Shown here piece by piece: positions 40,120 to 50,894 of a stretch of 64,000 nucleotides of DNA. Both the position numbers and the translations under genes were made by a program. The DNA is from Lysobacter prati (GTDB taxonomy: Bacteria; Pseudomonadota; Gammaproteobacteria; Xanthomonadales; Xanthomonadaceae). Numbering within the stretch: position 1 is the first letter of the stretch; each line of letters opens with the position of its first letter. Below the pieces are notes generated by a model that had not been told where the DNA came from, searched no databases, and worked only from the letters and a program-made list of their open reading frames with translations. The DNA lies in contig NZ_VLNV01000004.1 of assembly GCF_009765215.1 (NCBI RefSeq), positions 124,001-188,000 on the forward strand. Direction: 5' to 3'.

Positions 40120-42269
40120 TTCAGCACCTCCTGGCGCAACGCGTCGAGGTAGCGTCGTCCCGCGGCATCGCCGGCATTGCGCCGTGGCACGGTCGCGGCC
40201 GGTCGCGGTAGCAGCGGCCAAAGCAAGGCACGCAGGTCGGCGCGGCACGTCGCGCAATCCGGGTCGGCGCGCAGCGCTTCGATCGCGGCGACGAAGGCGA
40301 GCGGGTCGGCCAGGCGTGCTTCGTGCTCGCGCAGCCAGCGCTCGAGCGCGGTGAAGTCGATTGCGGCGGCCGGAACCTGTGATGCATCCAGCGAGTTCCA
40401 CAGCGCCGCCAGCGTCGGGTCGGCAATGTCGGCCGCCACCAGCGCGTCGTCGCGTCGCGCCAGTCCGGCGCGATCACCGCTCATGCGGCGGCTCTCGTCG
40501 ATCGGCGGCAGCTCCGGGCCGACCCGGGCCAGGTAGATGCGTGTCGCCTGCTGCACCTGCTTGATGAAACGCAGCGCGCGGTAGGCGTACGGCAGGGCGA
40601 GGTCGGGATGGCCCTGGCGCAGGTGACCCTCCGACTGCCACATCTCGTCGAGGGCGGACTTGAGGAGCTTGCGTGTGTCGGGATCGAGCAGCGTGGCCGC
40701 TTCGGCGTGGTCGTGGGTGTGCCCATACTCTTCGAGCACCGCGCCCTCCTCGCCGAACTTCCCTGCCCCGCCCGCTTCGGCGTGGCCATGCTCGTCGGCA
40801 GGTGCGGCGGCCGTTTCGTCGGCGCCGTGCGTGTCGCCGGCGTCGTTAGTCGGCGGCGGCTTCGGTTCGCCCTCGGCCTCTTCGCCGAGGAACTGGCCAT
40901 AGCGCATCCGCAGGATGCGCTGGTCGACGCCGATCTCGTCGCTGCGCTTCACGTAGCGGTCTGCCTCGAGCTTGCGCTTTTCCTTCAGCAGTGCCTCGGC
41001 GTCGATGATGATCTGGCGCTGGCTGCGGAAGTACGCCGGCAGCACTTTCTTGACCATGCCTTCCAGGCCGGTGGTCTCGGTGCCAAGGTCGGACGGCCAG
41101 CGCAGGATCAGGCTGGCGCTGCGTGCCGATTGCGCAGACGGGGTGCGGTTGTCGTTGACGCTCAGTTGCACGATCAGGTCGTCGCCCGCAGCCAGGCCGA
41201 GCGCGGCCAGGTCGAGGCGGTGGGCAAAGCGCTTGACCGTCGCACTGCCGCTGCCGGCGATGGTCATCGACTGCTCGCGGAAGGTGATGTTCTCGCCGCT
41301 GCCCTGCGCCAGAGTAATGTGCAGCGTTGCGGTGGATGCGACGCCATAGTCGTCGCTGCCCTCGAACGCCAGCGACCAGCTGCGCTGGCCCTGTGTCATC
41401 AGGCTCAGGCTGCGGTCGGGTTCGAGCACTCGCAGTTGCGGAGCGCGGTCGGGGATCGCGTCGAGACGGTGCAGCGTCGCCGGCTGCAGCGGTGGCGTCC
41501 CCTGCACGACGACGCGGTACAGCGCCGAGCGGGTGAGCACGTCGTTGCCGCGCCAGTCGTCGCCTTCGCGAGTCAGTTTGAGGCGTCGGCCGTCGTGGAA
41601 GACCAGTTCCGCCGATGTCGGCTGCGGCGCGAAGCGGAGCGTCCATTGCAGGCGCGTGCCCTGCGGTGCCTTGGCATCGAGGGTGGCGTCGTCTCGTGCG
41701 GGCTGTCGCGTGTAACCGGGCGGCGTGATCTGCAGGCGTTGCTGCAGGATCTGCGTTTGCGTCGGCGCAGCGGGGGCGATGCCGACGCTGGTCAGCACGT
41801 CGTCGAAGGTCGCGCCCGGGCGTGCGGGCCACAGCAGGATCGCTGCGATCGCGACTGCGGCTGCGCCGGTGCCGATCGCGTGCGCGCGCGTCGACCAGCG
41901 CGGACGGAGGTCCGGTGGCAGCGCGCTTTCGATGCGCTGTTGCAGACGACCCAGTTGCAGCCGTTCGAGGCCGGTCAGGTTGGCGGTCGGCGCGAACAGC
42001 AAGTCGGTGCTGTCGTCCATGTCGGCACGACGGGCATCGAGCTCGCGAACCAGCCAGCGCGTGTCGAGCGTGCGTGCGCGATGGAAGGCGAAGGCCGCCG
42101 TTGCCGCGGCCGCGATCACCAGCACCGCCGACGCCGCGGCAATTCCGCCCAGACGCCAGGCCAGCGCCAAAGCGACCAACGACCACGGCAGGCAGCGCAA
42201 TGCGGCATCGAGGCCACTACGCCAGCGTGCCTGTTGCAAGGCGCGTTGCAGGACGGTCATCGCGCTCAT
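40116..42269 (-). CDS. DUF4175-like membrane protein
   Basis: A 717-residue protein with hydrophobic segments near 18-55 and 125-145. A long extracytoplasmic-type region follows (ITPPGYTRQPARDD...WTLRFAPQPTSAELVF), then a charged helical part (EALLKEKRKLEADRYVKRSDEIGVDQRILRMRYGQFLGEEAE). A His-rich stretch (HGHAEAGG, YGHTHDH) and a terminal ALRFIKQVQQA helix come last. The opening resembles DUF4175-type proteins of MoxR clusters. ATG 42269 overlaps the BatA-like stop. Function unknown. Confidence 0.7.
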   Translation of the reverse strand: MSAMTVLQRALQQARWRSGLDAALRCLPWSLVALALAWRLGGIAAASAVLVIAAAATAAFAFHRARTLDTRWLVRELDARRADMDDSTDLLFAPTANLTGLERLQLGRLQQRIESALPPDLRPRWSTRAHAIGTGAAAVAIAAILLWPARPGATFDDVLTSVGIAPAAPTQTQILQQRLQITPPGYTRQPARDDATLDAKAPQGTRLQWTLRFAPQPTSAELVFHDGRRLKLTREGDDWRGNDVLTRSALYRVVVQGTPPLQPATLHRLDAIPDRAPQLRVLEPDRSLSLMTQGQRSWSLAFEGSDDYGVASTATLHITLAQGSGENITFREQSMTIAGSGSATVKRFAHRLDLAALGLAAGDDLIVQLSVNDNRTPSAQSARSASLILRWPSDLGTETTGLEGMVKKVLPAYFRSQRQIIIDAEALLKEKRKLEADRYVKRSDEIGVDQRILRMRYGQFLGEEAEGEPKPPPTNDAGDTHGADETAAAPADEHGHAEAGGAGKFGEEGAVLEEYGHTHDHAEAATLLDPDTRKLLKSALDEMWQSEGHLRQGHPDLALPYAYRALRFIKQVQQATRIYLARVGPELPPIDESRRMSGDRAGLARRDDALVAADIADPTLAALWNSLDASQVPAAAIDFTALERWLREHEARLADPLAFVAAIEALRADPDCATCRADLRALLWPLLPRPAATVPRRNAGDAAGRRYLDALRQEVLK

Positions 42270-43432
42270 GGCGCCACCGCCCGGCGCGCGCCGGTGGCCA
42301 GCAAGCGTTCGGCCAGGAACAGCAGCGCGATCAGCAGCACCAGCCACGGTTGCAGATCGCGCGGCGATTGCGGGAATGGCGGACCGCCGGTCAGTGGTTC
42401 ATGCGTGGAGGCGAGCACGCGCGTCGGTGCGACTCCGGGCGGATCGAACAGCGTGCGCAATTGCTGCGGGAAGTCGGGCTCCAGCAGCACCGGCAGTTCC
42501 TGCGGAGTGAGCTCGCGAGTGAAGCGCATCACCCGCCCCTTCCCGTACGCCGCGCCTTCGACCAGCGGGGCACCGGTGGCATCACGCCATAGCACCGTGG
42601 TGGCCGGAAGGTTGGCAAGCGTGGTGTCGCGATCGAGCAGTGCGGCGCCGCCTTCGCGAACCCACGCATCGATTGCGGCGGGCAATGCTCCCGGCGCGAG
42701 CCAGATCAACTGGCGAGTGTTGGCAGGCAGGGGCTGCGTGATCAGTGCCTCGCTGGAGGCAGCAGCGGTGGTCGCGCCGTCTCCTTTCCAAGCCGCCTGT
42801 GCGGCGCGCAGGTAACGCATCGCCGCTTCGCGCTGCGGGGCGTAGCGGATGCTGGGGGTGAATGCTGCCGCTATGGGTGCGGGCCCGGCTGCCATCGTCC
42901 CCGGCAATACACGCCAATCAATTCGATGACTCAACGACGGCAGTTGTGCATCTACGCCGGCCAGCTGCTCCGGCACCAGCACGGTCAACGGGGCGCCCTC
43001 GGGCAAGCCCGCATCGAGCTCGCGCAACAGACTGGTCACCGGCGCGGACACCGTCGGCGCAGGCTCATCCAGCGACGGGAATCCCGGCGCCAGCCAATGC
43101 CATCTGGTGTTCTGCGGTGCGGGTAGCGCACGGGCCTGCTTCAGGTCCACGCCCGGCACCACGGCCATCCACGGCGCCTCGCTGGCACCGCCAACCATCA
43201 CCGGCCGCGCCAGCAGCAGCGCCAGCGCGACCAGCAGCAACAGCCGCAGGGCCAGCAGCAACCATTCGTCGAAGCGGATGCGATGACGCGGTTTGGGTTT
43301 CTGCCGCAGCCAGCGCAGCGCGGCGAACTGGATCGGTCGTTGCTCGCTGCGTCGCGCCAGGTGGATCAGCAGCGGCAACAACAGCGCCGCAAGTGCAGCC
43401 AGGCCGGCGGGCAACAGGAATGCCAGGCTCAT
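42266..43432 (-). CDS. BatA-like N-terminal-domain membrane protein
   Basis: A 388-residue protein beginning MSLAFLLPAGLAALAALLLPLLIHLARR with a second helix LLLALRLLLLVALALLLARP near 59-78. This is the double-helix N-terminal domain (BatA/TIGR02226) of aerotolerance-type proteins. A large middle region follows, then a C-terminal helix WLVLLIALLFLAERLL. It lacks a clear vWA MIDAS. ATG 43432 overlaps the DUF58 stop. It probably forms part of a membrane complex with the MoxR ATPase. Confidence 0.8.
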   Translation of the reverse strand: MSLAFLLPAGLAALAALLLPLLIHLARRSEQRPIQFAALRWLRQKPKPRHRIRFDEWLLLALRLLLLVALALLLARPVMVGGASEAPWMAVVPGVDLKQARALPAPQNTRWHWLAPGFPSLDEPAPTVSAPVTSLLRELDAGLPEGAPLTVLVPEQLAGVDAQLPSLSHRIDWRVLPGTMAAGPAPIAAAFTPSIRYAPQREAAMRYLRAAQAAWKGDGATTAAASSEALITQPLPANTRQLIWLAPGALPAAIDAWVREGGAALLDRDTTLANLPATTVLWRDATGAPLVEGAAYGKGRVMRFTRELTPQELPVLLEPDFPQQLRTLFDPPGVAPTRVLASTHEPLTGGPPFPQSPRDLQPWLVLLIALLFLAERLLATGARRAVAP

Positions 43433-44343
43433 GCGTACTCCGCGGCGTCGCGGGAGCCGAACAGGCGCCGCAGCGGCAGGTCCAGTGCCTGGTCGAGCAC
43501 GTAACGCGCATGGCGGATGCCGCTGGCATCCAGGCGCGCGTCGAGTTCGCGACGTGCGACCTCGAAGCGTCGCAGGAATTCATCGCGCATCGCCACGCCA
43601 TCGCCGCGCAGCTCTTCGCCGGTTTCGGGGTCGCGGAACACGTGCCCACCGCGGAACGGGAAGTCGCGCTCCTCGGCGGTCAGGATCTGGATCGCCGCGA
43701 CTTCACGGCGCGCGGCCGCCAGCCGCGTCACCACTTCCAGCGCACCTTCGTCGAAGGCGTCGCTGAGCAGCACGACCAGGTCGCCGGCGCCGATGCGTTC
43801 CCACAACGGACGCAGGCGCTCCGCCGACGGCCAGCTACCGCCTGCATCGACGCGCTGCAGTTCGAGCATGAAGCGGTCGCGCTGGCGCAGGCCGCTGCCG
43901 GGCGCGAGCACGCGCACGCCGTCCCCGTGCAGCACGGCCAGGCCGAAGCGGTCGCCCTGGCGCAGCGCCAGTTCGGCGACGCATGCGGCCAGGCCCTTCG
44001 CTGCCGACAGGCGCGACCAGCCGGGACGGGCCACGTCTTCCTGTGCCATCGACGCGGTGGCATCCACCAGCAACCAGACCGCGAGCGGACTTTCACGCTC
44101 GGCCTCGCGGACGAAGAATCGATCGGAGCGCGCATAGAGCTTCCAGTCGACCTGGCGCAACTCGTCGCCGGGCTCGTAGGCGCGGTACTGGGCGAATTCC
44201 AGTCCGGCGCCGCGGCTGCGGCTGTGGTGCAGGCCGATGCCCTGCAAGCCGACCGCGCGTCGCGAGGTCAGGCGCAGGTCCTTCAACCGCGCGCGCACCT
44301 GCGGCGGGATGAAGTCGACGAAGCTCGATCCTGGCTTGGTCAC
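43429..44343 (-). CDS. DUF58 (von Willebrand A-like) protein
   Basis: A 304-residue protein with the DUF58 signature RSRGAGLEFAQYRAYEPGDELRQVDWKLYARSDRFFVREAE near 43-83. A vWA-like metal site follows, DATASM (D-x-T-x-S), near 95, and then LVVLLSDAFDEGAL near 180. DUF58 proteins are the regular partners of MoxR AAA+ ATPases. The gene starts 13 bases after the MoxR stop and overlaps the BatA-like gene. It is cytoplasmic by sequence. Confidence 0.88.
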   Translation of the reverse strand: MTKPGSSFVDFIPPQVRARLKDLRLTSRRAVGLQGIGLHHSRSRGAGLEFAQYRAYEPGDELRQVDWKLYARSDRFFVREAERESPLAVWLLVDATASMAQEDVARPGWSRLSAAKGLAACVAELALRQGDRFGLAVLHGDGVRVLAPGSGLRQRDRFMLELQRVDAGGSWPSAERLRPLWERIGAGDLVVLLSDAFDEGALEVVTRLAAARREVAAIQILTAEERDFPFRGGHVFRDPETGEELRGDGVAMRDEFLRRFEVARRELDARLDASGIRHARYVLDQALDLPLRRLFGSRDAAEYA

Positions 44344-44356
44344 GCGCGTCCTGCGA

Positions 44357-45352
<996 letters not shown>

Positions 45353-45366
45353 TGGATTCCTTGCTC

Positions 45367-45392
45367 GTCATCCCGGCGAAAGCCGGGATCCA
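45367..45392. repeat. REP-like palindrome inside the operon
   Basis: GTCATCCCGGCGAAAGCCGG and onward, the same family as the pair at 2252. It lies between the DUF4159 stop and the MoxR start, both on the minus strand, so it could uncouple expression of the two parts of the cluster. Confidence 0.65.
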
Positions 45393-45407
45393 GTTTGCTG
45401 TTGCCGA

Positions 45408-46109
45408 TCAGCTGTTCAACGCATACATCACGATATTGACCGCGAACTTCGTATTGTCCTCGGCCAGGAAACGCTTGTTGCGCCAGTCGTAGTCCCACTC
45501 GCAACCGTAATCCTTGTTGCTGTAGAGGATGCCGAGCCGGCCGTCGATCTCGATGCCCTGCAGGTAGTCGTGCACCAGGTCGTCGCCCCAGCCGTTGAGC
45601 TCGAAGCCCGTGGCCGGTGGGCCGTCCTTGAAGGTGAAGAAGCTGCGGTACAGCGCGTGCGTGTTGGGCAGCTTGCGCAGCGCCTTGGGCCCGAAGATCG
45701 TCGCCATCTGCGCCTCGAACGAACGCGCGAACAACCCATCGATGTCGTGGTTGCAGTCGTCGACGAAGACGAAGCCGCCATTGCGCACATAGCGTTCGAA
45801 GTTGCGCCGCTCGTCGGGATTGAACTCGACCAGCTTGTGCCCGGCCAGGTAGCAGAACGGCGCAGTCAGCATCTTCGGGTCGGCCAGCGCCAGCACGTGC
45901 TCTTTCGGGTCCACGCGCAGGTTGGTGTAATCGATCAAGGACGTGATCAGATTGGCCGGCATGCGCTGGTCGACATCCCAGTCCCCCGAGTCGTACTTCA
46001 GGCGCGTCAGCCAGAAGTCGTACTCGACGCTGGCGGCGCGCGCAAGCGGAGGCAGCAGCGCCCCTGCCGCGCCCGCCAGCATCAGGCGGAGGAACTGCGC
46101 GCGGTTCAT
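45408..46109 (-). CDS. DUF4159 family exported protein
   Basis: A 233-residue protein with a hydrophobic signal sequence (FLRLMLAGAAGALLPPLARA), then the DUF4159 pattern YDFWLTRLKYDSGDWDVD...NPDERRNFERYVRNGGFVFVDDCNHD...RLGILYSNKDYGCEWDYDW. The fold is glutamine-amidotransferase-like and is commonly encoded in MoxR clusters. The signal has NRAQFL, with one arginine where a Tat motif would have two, so Tat export is doubtful. ATG 46109 overlaps the TldD1 stop, tying it to the TldD genes. Confidence 0.85.
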   Translation of the reverse strand: MNRAQFLRLMLAGAAGALLPPLARAASVEYDFWLTRLKYDSGDWDVDQRMPANLITSLIDYTNLRVDPKEHVLALADPKMLTAPFCYLAGHKLVEFNPDERRNFERYVRNGGFVFVDDCNHDIDGLFARSFEAQMATIFGPKALRKLPNTHALYRSFFTFKDGPPATGFELNGWGDDLVHDYLQGIEIDGRLGILYSNKDYGCEWDYDWRNKRFLAEDNTKFAVNIVMYALNS

Positions 46110-47731
46110 ATCGACCGCGCGGTATTGATGACGTTGATGCCGTTGAAGCGCGTCGTGCTCGATCCGTGCGACACCGCCGAGACCTGGCTCGGCTGGCCCT
46201 TGCCGTCGAAGAACGAACCGCCGAGGCGGAAGTCGCGCTCGTCGCAGATCGCGCTGCAGGCGTTCCAGAATTCCGGCGTGCGGATCTGGTACGCGGCGTC
46301 CTCGACCAGTCCGGTCACCTTGCCCTGCTTGATCTCGTAGAACAGCTGGCCGCCGAACTGAGCGTTGTAGCGCTGCTGGTCGATCGAGTACGAGCCGCGG
46401 CCGTGGACGTACAGGCCGTTCTCGACGTCCTTGACCATGTCGGCGACGCTCAGCGGGGTCTTGCCCGGCATCAGCGAGACGTTGGCCATGCGCTGGAACT
46501 GCACGCTCGACCACGAGTCGGCATAGCTGCAGCCATGCGATTCCTTGTGACCGAGGATATGCGCTTCGTCGCGCGTGGCCTGGTAGTCGACGAGGATGCC
46601 GTCGCGCACCAGGTCCCACTGCTTGGTCTTGACGCCTTCGTCGTCGTAACCGACTGCGCCCAGGCTGCCCTGGCGAGTCTTGTCGGCGACGAAATTGACG
46701 ACGTTGCTGCCCCAGCGGTAGCCCTGGTCGCGCTTGTCGAGGGTGGCGAAGCTGGTGCCGGCGTAGTTGGCCTCGTAGCCGAGCACGCGATCGAGCTCGA
46801 GCGGGTGGCCGACGTTCTCGTGGATCGTCAGGAACAGGTTTGACGGGTCGATCACCAGGTCGTACTTGCCCGGCTTCACCGACGGCGCCTTGAGCTTGGC
46901 GCGGGCATCGCGGGCGCTGGCGATGGCGTCTTCCATCACGTCGTAGCTGCGACCGTAGGCGGTGATGCCGCCGGGCAGCTTGAACTTGCCGGCCGGATCC
47001 GCGTCGAGGTACTCGTAGCCCATGCCCATCGGCGCCGACAGGCCGTTGCGCGTGCGGAACTTGCCGCTGGCTTTGTCGACCGCGGTAGCGGTGATCGGCA
47101 GCCAGATCCGGTGTACGTCCTGGTCGATGTAGCTGCCGTCGGTCGAGGCGAAATACTTCTGCTCGTTGATCAGGAACAGCGTCGAGTTGAAGAAGTCGGC
47201 GCCGGCCTTCATCGCCGCGGCATTGACGCCCAGCAGCAGGTCGACCTTGTCCTTGATCGGCACCGCCATCGCATTCTTGCGGATCGGCGTGGCCCAGCTG
47301 AGCTCGCCGACGCCGGGCGTCGGTGCCAGCTCGACACGTCGGGTCTGGTGACGCGAGTTGGCCCTGGCAATGGCGGCAGCCTGGCGCGCAACAGCCACCA
47401 CCGCATCGGCGGTCTGCACGTTGGTCGCCGCGAAGCCCCAGGCGCCGTCGACCAGCACGCGCACGCCGATGCCGGAGGACTCGCCGTTGACGATGTTCTC
47501 CACCCGCGCCTCGCGGGTGATCACCGACTGGCGCAGGTAGCGCCCGACGCGCACGTCGCAGTACTGCGCGCCCGCAGCACGGGCGGCCGTCAGCGCGGCG
47601 TCGGCGAGGAGCCGGCGGCGCGCACCATCAACCGGTTCGAGCAGTGCCTCGGCGGCGATGCTGCGGCCGAATGGCAGCAGCATCGCAGCGAGACCCACAC
47701 CGGTGTAACCCAGAAATTGCCTGCGTTGCAT
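46106..47731 (-). CDS. TldD-type metallopeptidase with Tat signal (TldD1)
   Basis: A 541-residue TldD/PmbA-family protein. The N-terminus RRQFLGYTGVGLAAMLLPFGRSIAA is a twin-arginine signal, unusual because E. coli TldD is cytoplasmic. The metal site HENVGHPLELDRVLG near 305 carries the HExxxH motif. A later GCSYADSWSSVQFQRMANVSL near 415 aligns with a conserved metal-binding region. It is homologous along its length to TldD2 (49127-50755). It abuts TldE upstream (6 bases) and DUF4159 downstream (overlap). An active peptidase is likely; the substrate is unknown. Confidence 0.88.
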   Translation of the reverse strand: MQRRQFLGYTGVGLAAMLLPFGRSIAAEALLEPVDGARRRLLADAALTAARAAGAQYCDVRVGRYLRQSVITREARVENIVNGESSGIGVRVLVDGAWGFAATNVQTADAVVAVARQAAAIARANSRHQTRRVELAPTPGVGELSWATPIRKNAMAVPIKDKVDLLLGVNAAAMKAGADFFNSTLFLINEQKYFASTDGSYIDQDVHRIWLPITATAVDKASGKFRTRNGLSAPMGMGYEYLDADPAGKFKLPGGITAYGRSYDVMEDAIASARDARAKLKAPSVKPGKYDLVIDPSNLFLTIHENVGHPLELDRVLGYEANYAGTSFATLDKRDQGYRWGSNVVNFVADKTRQGSLGAVGYDDEGVKTKQWDLVRDGILVDYQATRDEAHILGHKESHGCSYADSWSSVQFQRMANVSLMPGKTPLSVADMVKDVENGLYVHGRGSYSIDQQRYNAQFGGQLFYEIKQGKVTGLVEDAAYQIRTPEFWNACSAICDERDFRLGGSFFDGKGQPSQVSAVSHGSSTTRFNGINVINTARSI

Positions 47732-47737
47732 TACTGA

Positions 47738-49072
47738 TCAGACCGCATCCGACAGCGAAGTAAAGGTGAAATCGCGCAGCTTCATCGGCGGGATCATCAT
47801 CACGAACGAGGACTCGTCACCGGCCACGCGCACCGGCTTGCCGAGCTCTTCGATGTTGTTGAGCATGATCACCGGCGACTCGTTGAAGCGGAAGTTCTTC
47901 ACCGGGTGCTTGATCTGGCCGTTCTCGATGTAGAACGTGCCGTCGCGGGTCAGGCCGGTCAGCAGCACCGTCTGCGGATCGACCATGCGGATGTACCAGG
48001 TGCGGGTGACCAGGATGCCCTTCTGCGTGCTGGCCACCAGCTGCGCGGTGGTCTTGTCGCCACCGGCGACCAGCAGGTTGCCCGGCTCGCCAACGGCGCG
48101 CTTGCCCTGCTTCTTGGCCCAGTAGCGCGAGTACTGCATCGCCACGACCTTGCCGTTCTCGACGATCGCCATCTTCTCGCGCGGCAGGCCTTCGCCGTCC
48201 CACGGCAGCACCGGCGCGCGCTCGTCCCATGGGTCGGACGTGATGTTCACGCGCGGGTCGTAGACCTGCTCGCCGAGCTTGTTGCCGCCGCCCTTCTTCG
48301 ACAGGAAGCTGCGGCCTTCGTCGGCCTGGCGCGCATCGAAGAAATTCATCATGAACGAGATCAGGCCCGCGGCCGCGGCCGGCTCCAGGATCACCGTGTA
48401 CTTGCCCGGTTCCAGCGCCTTGGCTTCGGCCGACTCGGTGGCCTTGCGCATGGCAGTGCGGATGTCCTGGTCGGCCTTGAAGTCGTCGGAGTCCTTGAGG
48501 TTGCGACCGACCCAGCCCGAACCGCGGCCGTCTTCGGTGCGCACGGTGCAGGTGTAGTCGAAGCGCGTGGCCTTCTGGTAACCGAAGTTGCCCTTGGAGT
48601 TGGCGAACGCGACGAAGCTCTGGCCGTCCTCGAGGAAGCCGGCCGCGATCAGCTTTTCGGCCTTGCACGGGGCGATCGAGTTGGCCGCGACCTGGGCGCG
48701 GTATTCCGGGTTGATCGCGGCGGTGGCCGGGCTGAAGGTTGGGCTGGGCTTGTAGGTCTGCTTCTCGATCGCCGGCATGAACTCCGGGTTTTCCGGGGCC
48801 AGGCGGGCGAGATCTTCGGCACGACGGACAACACGCTCGAGCGCGGCATCGTCGAACTCGTTGATGGTGGCGGTACCGACGCGGTTGCCAAAGGCCACTT
48901 CAACGGCCAGCTCGGTGTTGTCGACGATGCCACTGGTGGAGATGTTGTTCAGGGCGAAGCGGATGTTGCCGTCGATCGAACCTTCCAGCTGCGCCGTGCA
49001 TTGGTCGGCCTTGGACAGCTTGATGACCTTGTCGAGGATCGCCTTGGCCTGTTCTTCGGTGAAGATGCTCAT
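47738..49072 (-). CDS. TldE/PmbA-like partner protein
   Basis: A 444-residue protein of the TldD/PmbA superfamily without the HExxxH motif, as in TldE (PmbA), which in E. coli is the non-catalytic half of the TldD-TldE protease. It has AEVAFGNR-like and VILEPAAAAGLISFMMNFFDA segments (~215-240) and ends VMMIPPMKLRDFTFTSLSDAV. No signal peptide is present, although both TldD neighbours have one. It sits between the two tldD genes, so one TldE may serve both. Confidence 0.88.
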   Translation of the reverse strand: MSIFTEEQAKAILDKVIKLSKADQCTAQLEGSIDGNIRFALNNISTSGIVDNTELAVEVAFGNRVGTATINEFDDAALERVVRRAEDLARLAPENPEFMPAIEKQTYKPSPTFSPATAAINPEYRAQVAANSIAPCKAEKLIAAGFLEDGQSFVAFANSKGNFGYQKATRFDYTCTVRTEDGRGSGWVGRNLKDSDDFKADQDIRTAMRKATESAEAKALEPGKYTVILEPAAAAGLISFMMNFFDARQADEGRSFLSKKGGGNKLGEQVYDPRVNITSDPWDERAPVLPWDGEGLPREKMAIVENGKVVAMQYSRYWAKKQGKRAVGEPGNLLVAGGDKTTAQLVASTQKGILVTRTWYIRMVDPQTVLLTGLTRDGTFYIENGQIKHPVKNFRFNESPVIMLNNIEELGKPVRVAGDESSFVMMIPPMKLRDFTFTSLSDAV

Positions 49073-49126
49073 TGTTTATGTCTCCGTCCCGTTTCCGCAT
49101 GCGCGGAAACGGGCAAATTGGGGCGA

Positions 49127-50755
49127 TCAGCCGAGGTTGCGGGCGGTGTTGATGACGTTGATGCCGTTGAAGCGCGCCGTGCTCGAGCCGTGCGAGACCG
49201 CCGACACCTGGCCGGGCTGTCCCTTGCCGTCGAAGAAGGAGCCGCCGAGGCGGTAATCGCTGTCGTCGCAGACGGCGACGCAGGCATTCCAGAACTCCGG
49301 CGTGCGGATCTGGTAGGCCACGTCCTCGATCTGCCGGGTGATCTGGCCGTTCTTGATCTCGTAGAACAGCTGGCCGCCGAACTGGGCGTTGTAGCGCTGC
49401 TGGTCGATCGAGAACGAACCGTCGCCGATGATGTAGATGCCGTTCTCGACGTCCTTGATCATGTTGGCGACGCTAAGCTTGTCCTTGCCCGGTGCCAGGG
49501 ACACGTTGGCCATGCGCTGGAACTGCACGCTCGACCACGAGTCGGCGTAGCAGCAGCCGTCGGACTCGGCCTTGCCCAGGATGTGGGCCTGGTCGCGGAT
49601 GGCCTGGTAGTCGACCAGCGTGCCGTCCTTGATCAGATTCCACTTCTTGGTCTTGACGCCTTCGTCATCGAATCCGACCGCGCCGAGGCTGCCGATCTGG
49701 GTCTTGTCTGCGAACACGGTGACGTTGTCGGAGCCGTACTTGAACTTGTCCTTGAGCTTGTCGACCGTGGCGAAGCTGGTGCCGGCGTAGTTGGCTTCGT
49801 AGCCAAGCACGCGGTCGAGCTCGAGCGGATGGCCGATGGACTCGTGGATCGTCAGCCAGGTGTGCGACGGGTCGAGCACCAGGTCGTACTTGCCCGGCTT
49901 GACCGACGGAGCGGTCAGCTTGGCCTTGGCCTGCTTGGCCGAGGCGATGGCGTCTTCCATCATGTCGTACGACAGGCCGTAGTTGACCACGCCGTTGGGC
50001 GAGACGACCTTGCCGGCGGCGGCGCCATCGAGGTATTCGAAGCCCATGCCCATCGGCGAGGACAAACCGTCGCGGGTGCGGAACTTGCCGGTGGCCTTGT
50101 CGATCGCGGTGACCGTCATCGGCGCCCAGATGCGGTGCACGTCCTGGTCGATGTAGCTGCCGTCGGTCGAGGCGAAGTACTTCTGCTCGTTGACCAGGAA
50201 CAGCATCGAGTTGACGAAACTGCCACCGGCGTTGATCGCCGCGGCGTTCACGCCCAGCAGCAGGTCGACCTTGTCCTTGAGCGGCACTTCCATCGAGTTC
50301 TTGCGGACCGGCGTCTTCCAGGAGACTTCGCCGACACCCGGCGCCTTGGCCAGCTGCACCGGCGTGGTCTGGTGCTTGGCGTTGGCGCGGGCAATCGCGG
50401 CGGCCTGCTGGGCGGCCTTGACCACGCCCTGGGTGCCCAGTTCGTTGGTGGCGGCAAAGCCCCAGGCGCCATTGACCAGCACGCGGATGCCGATGCCGGT
50501 GGATTCGGTGTTGACCACGTTCTGGACCTTGTCCTCGCGCGTGATCACGAACTGGCGCAGGTAGCGGCCAATGCGCACGTCGCAGTAGGACGCGCCGGCG
50601 GCGGTCGCGGCGCCCATGGCGGCGTCGGCCAGCGCCTTCTTCTTGGCCACGTCGATGGTTTCGACCAGCTGCTCGGCGGCAATGGCACGACCGAAGGGCA
50701 GCATCAGCCCGGCCACACCAACGCCGGTCATCGACAGGAATGAGCGTCTATCCAC
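49127..50755 (-). CDS. TldD-type metallopeptidase with Tat signal (TldD2)
   Basis: A 542-residue homologue of TldD1, and the first gene of the run. The GTG start at 50755 follows GGGGAG by nine bases and places a Tat signal, DRRSFLSMTGVGVAGLMLPFG, at the N-terminus (cut near AIAA). The metal motif is HESIGHPLELDRVLG near 320, with HExxxH intact. GCCYADSWSSVQFQRMANVSL corresponds to the TldD1 region. The strong similarity to TldD1 suggests duplication around tldE. The longer upstream frame would bury the signal and is rejected. Confidence 0.88.
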   Translation of the reverse strand: MDRRSFLSMTGVGVAGLMLPFGRAIAAEQLVETIDVAKKKALADAAMGAATAAGASYCDVRIGRYLRQFVITREDKVQNVVNTESTGIGIRVLVNGAWGFAATNELGTQGVVKAAQQAAAIARANAKHQTTPVQLAKAPGVGEVSWKTPVRKNSMEVPLKDKVDLLLGVNAAAINAGGSFVNSMLFLVNEQKYFASTDGSYIDQDVHRIWAPMTVTAIDKATGKFRTRDGLSSPMGMGFEYLDGAAAGKVVSPNGVVNYGLSYDMMEDAIASAKQAKAKLTAPSVKPGKYDLVLDPSHTWLTIHESIGHPLELDRVLGYEANYAGTSFATVDKLKDKFKYGSDNVTVFADKTQIGSLGAVGFDDEGVKTKKWNLIKDGTLVDYQAIRDQAHILGKAESDGCCYADSWSSVQFQRMANVSLAPGKDKLSVANMIKDVENGIYIIGDGSFSIDQQRYNAQFGGQLFYEIKNGQITRQIEDVAYQIRTPEFWNACVAVCDDSDYRLGGSFFDGKGQPGQVSAVSHGSSTARFNGINVINTARNLG

Positions 50756-50894
50756 TTGTGTAACTCCCCGGAAAGGCCGGCACGGCAGCGGCTGCCGCAC
50801 CAGGCAAAAGACGAAGGCAAAGGCCCCCCGCGACTGTGCTCAGGCGGCCCGCGGCCCGTCAAGTGACGTTCGGGCTATATGACCGGGGCGCCCG

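Noticed and set aside
47906-50743. 945-codon plus-strand open frame
   Set aside because: It is antisense to TldE and TldD2, which have clear family motifs. Repeated LVDQEQ- and VDRRG-like segments mirror the two paralogous genes.
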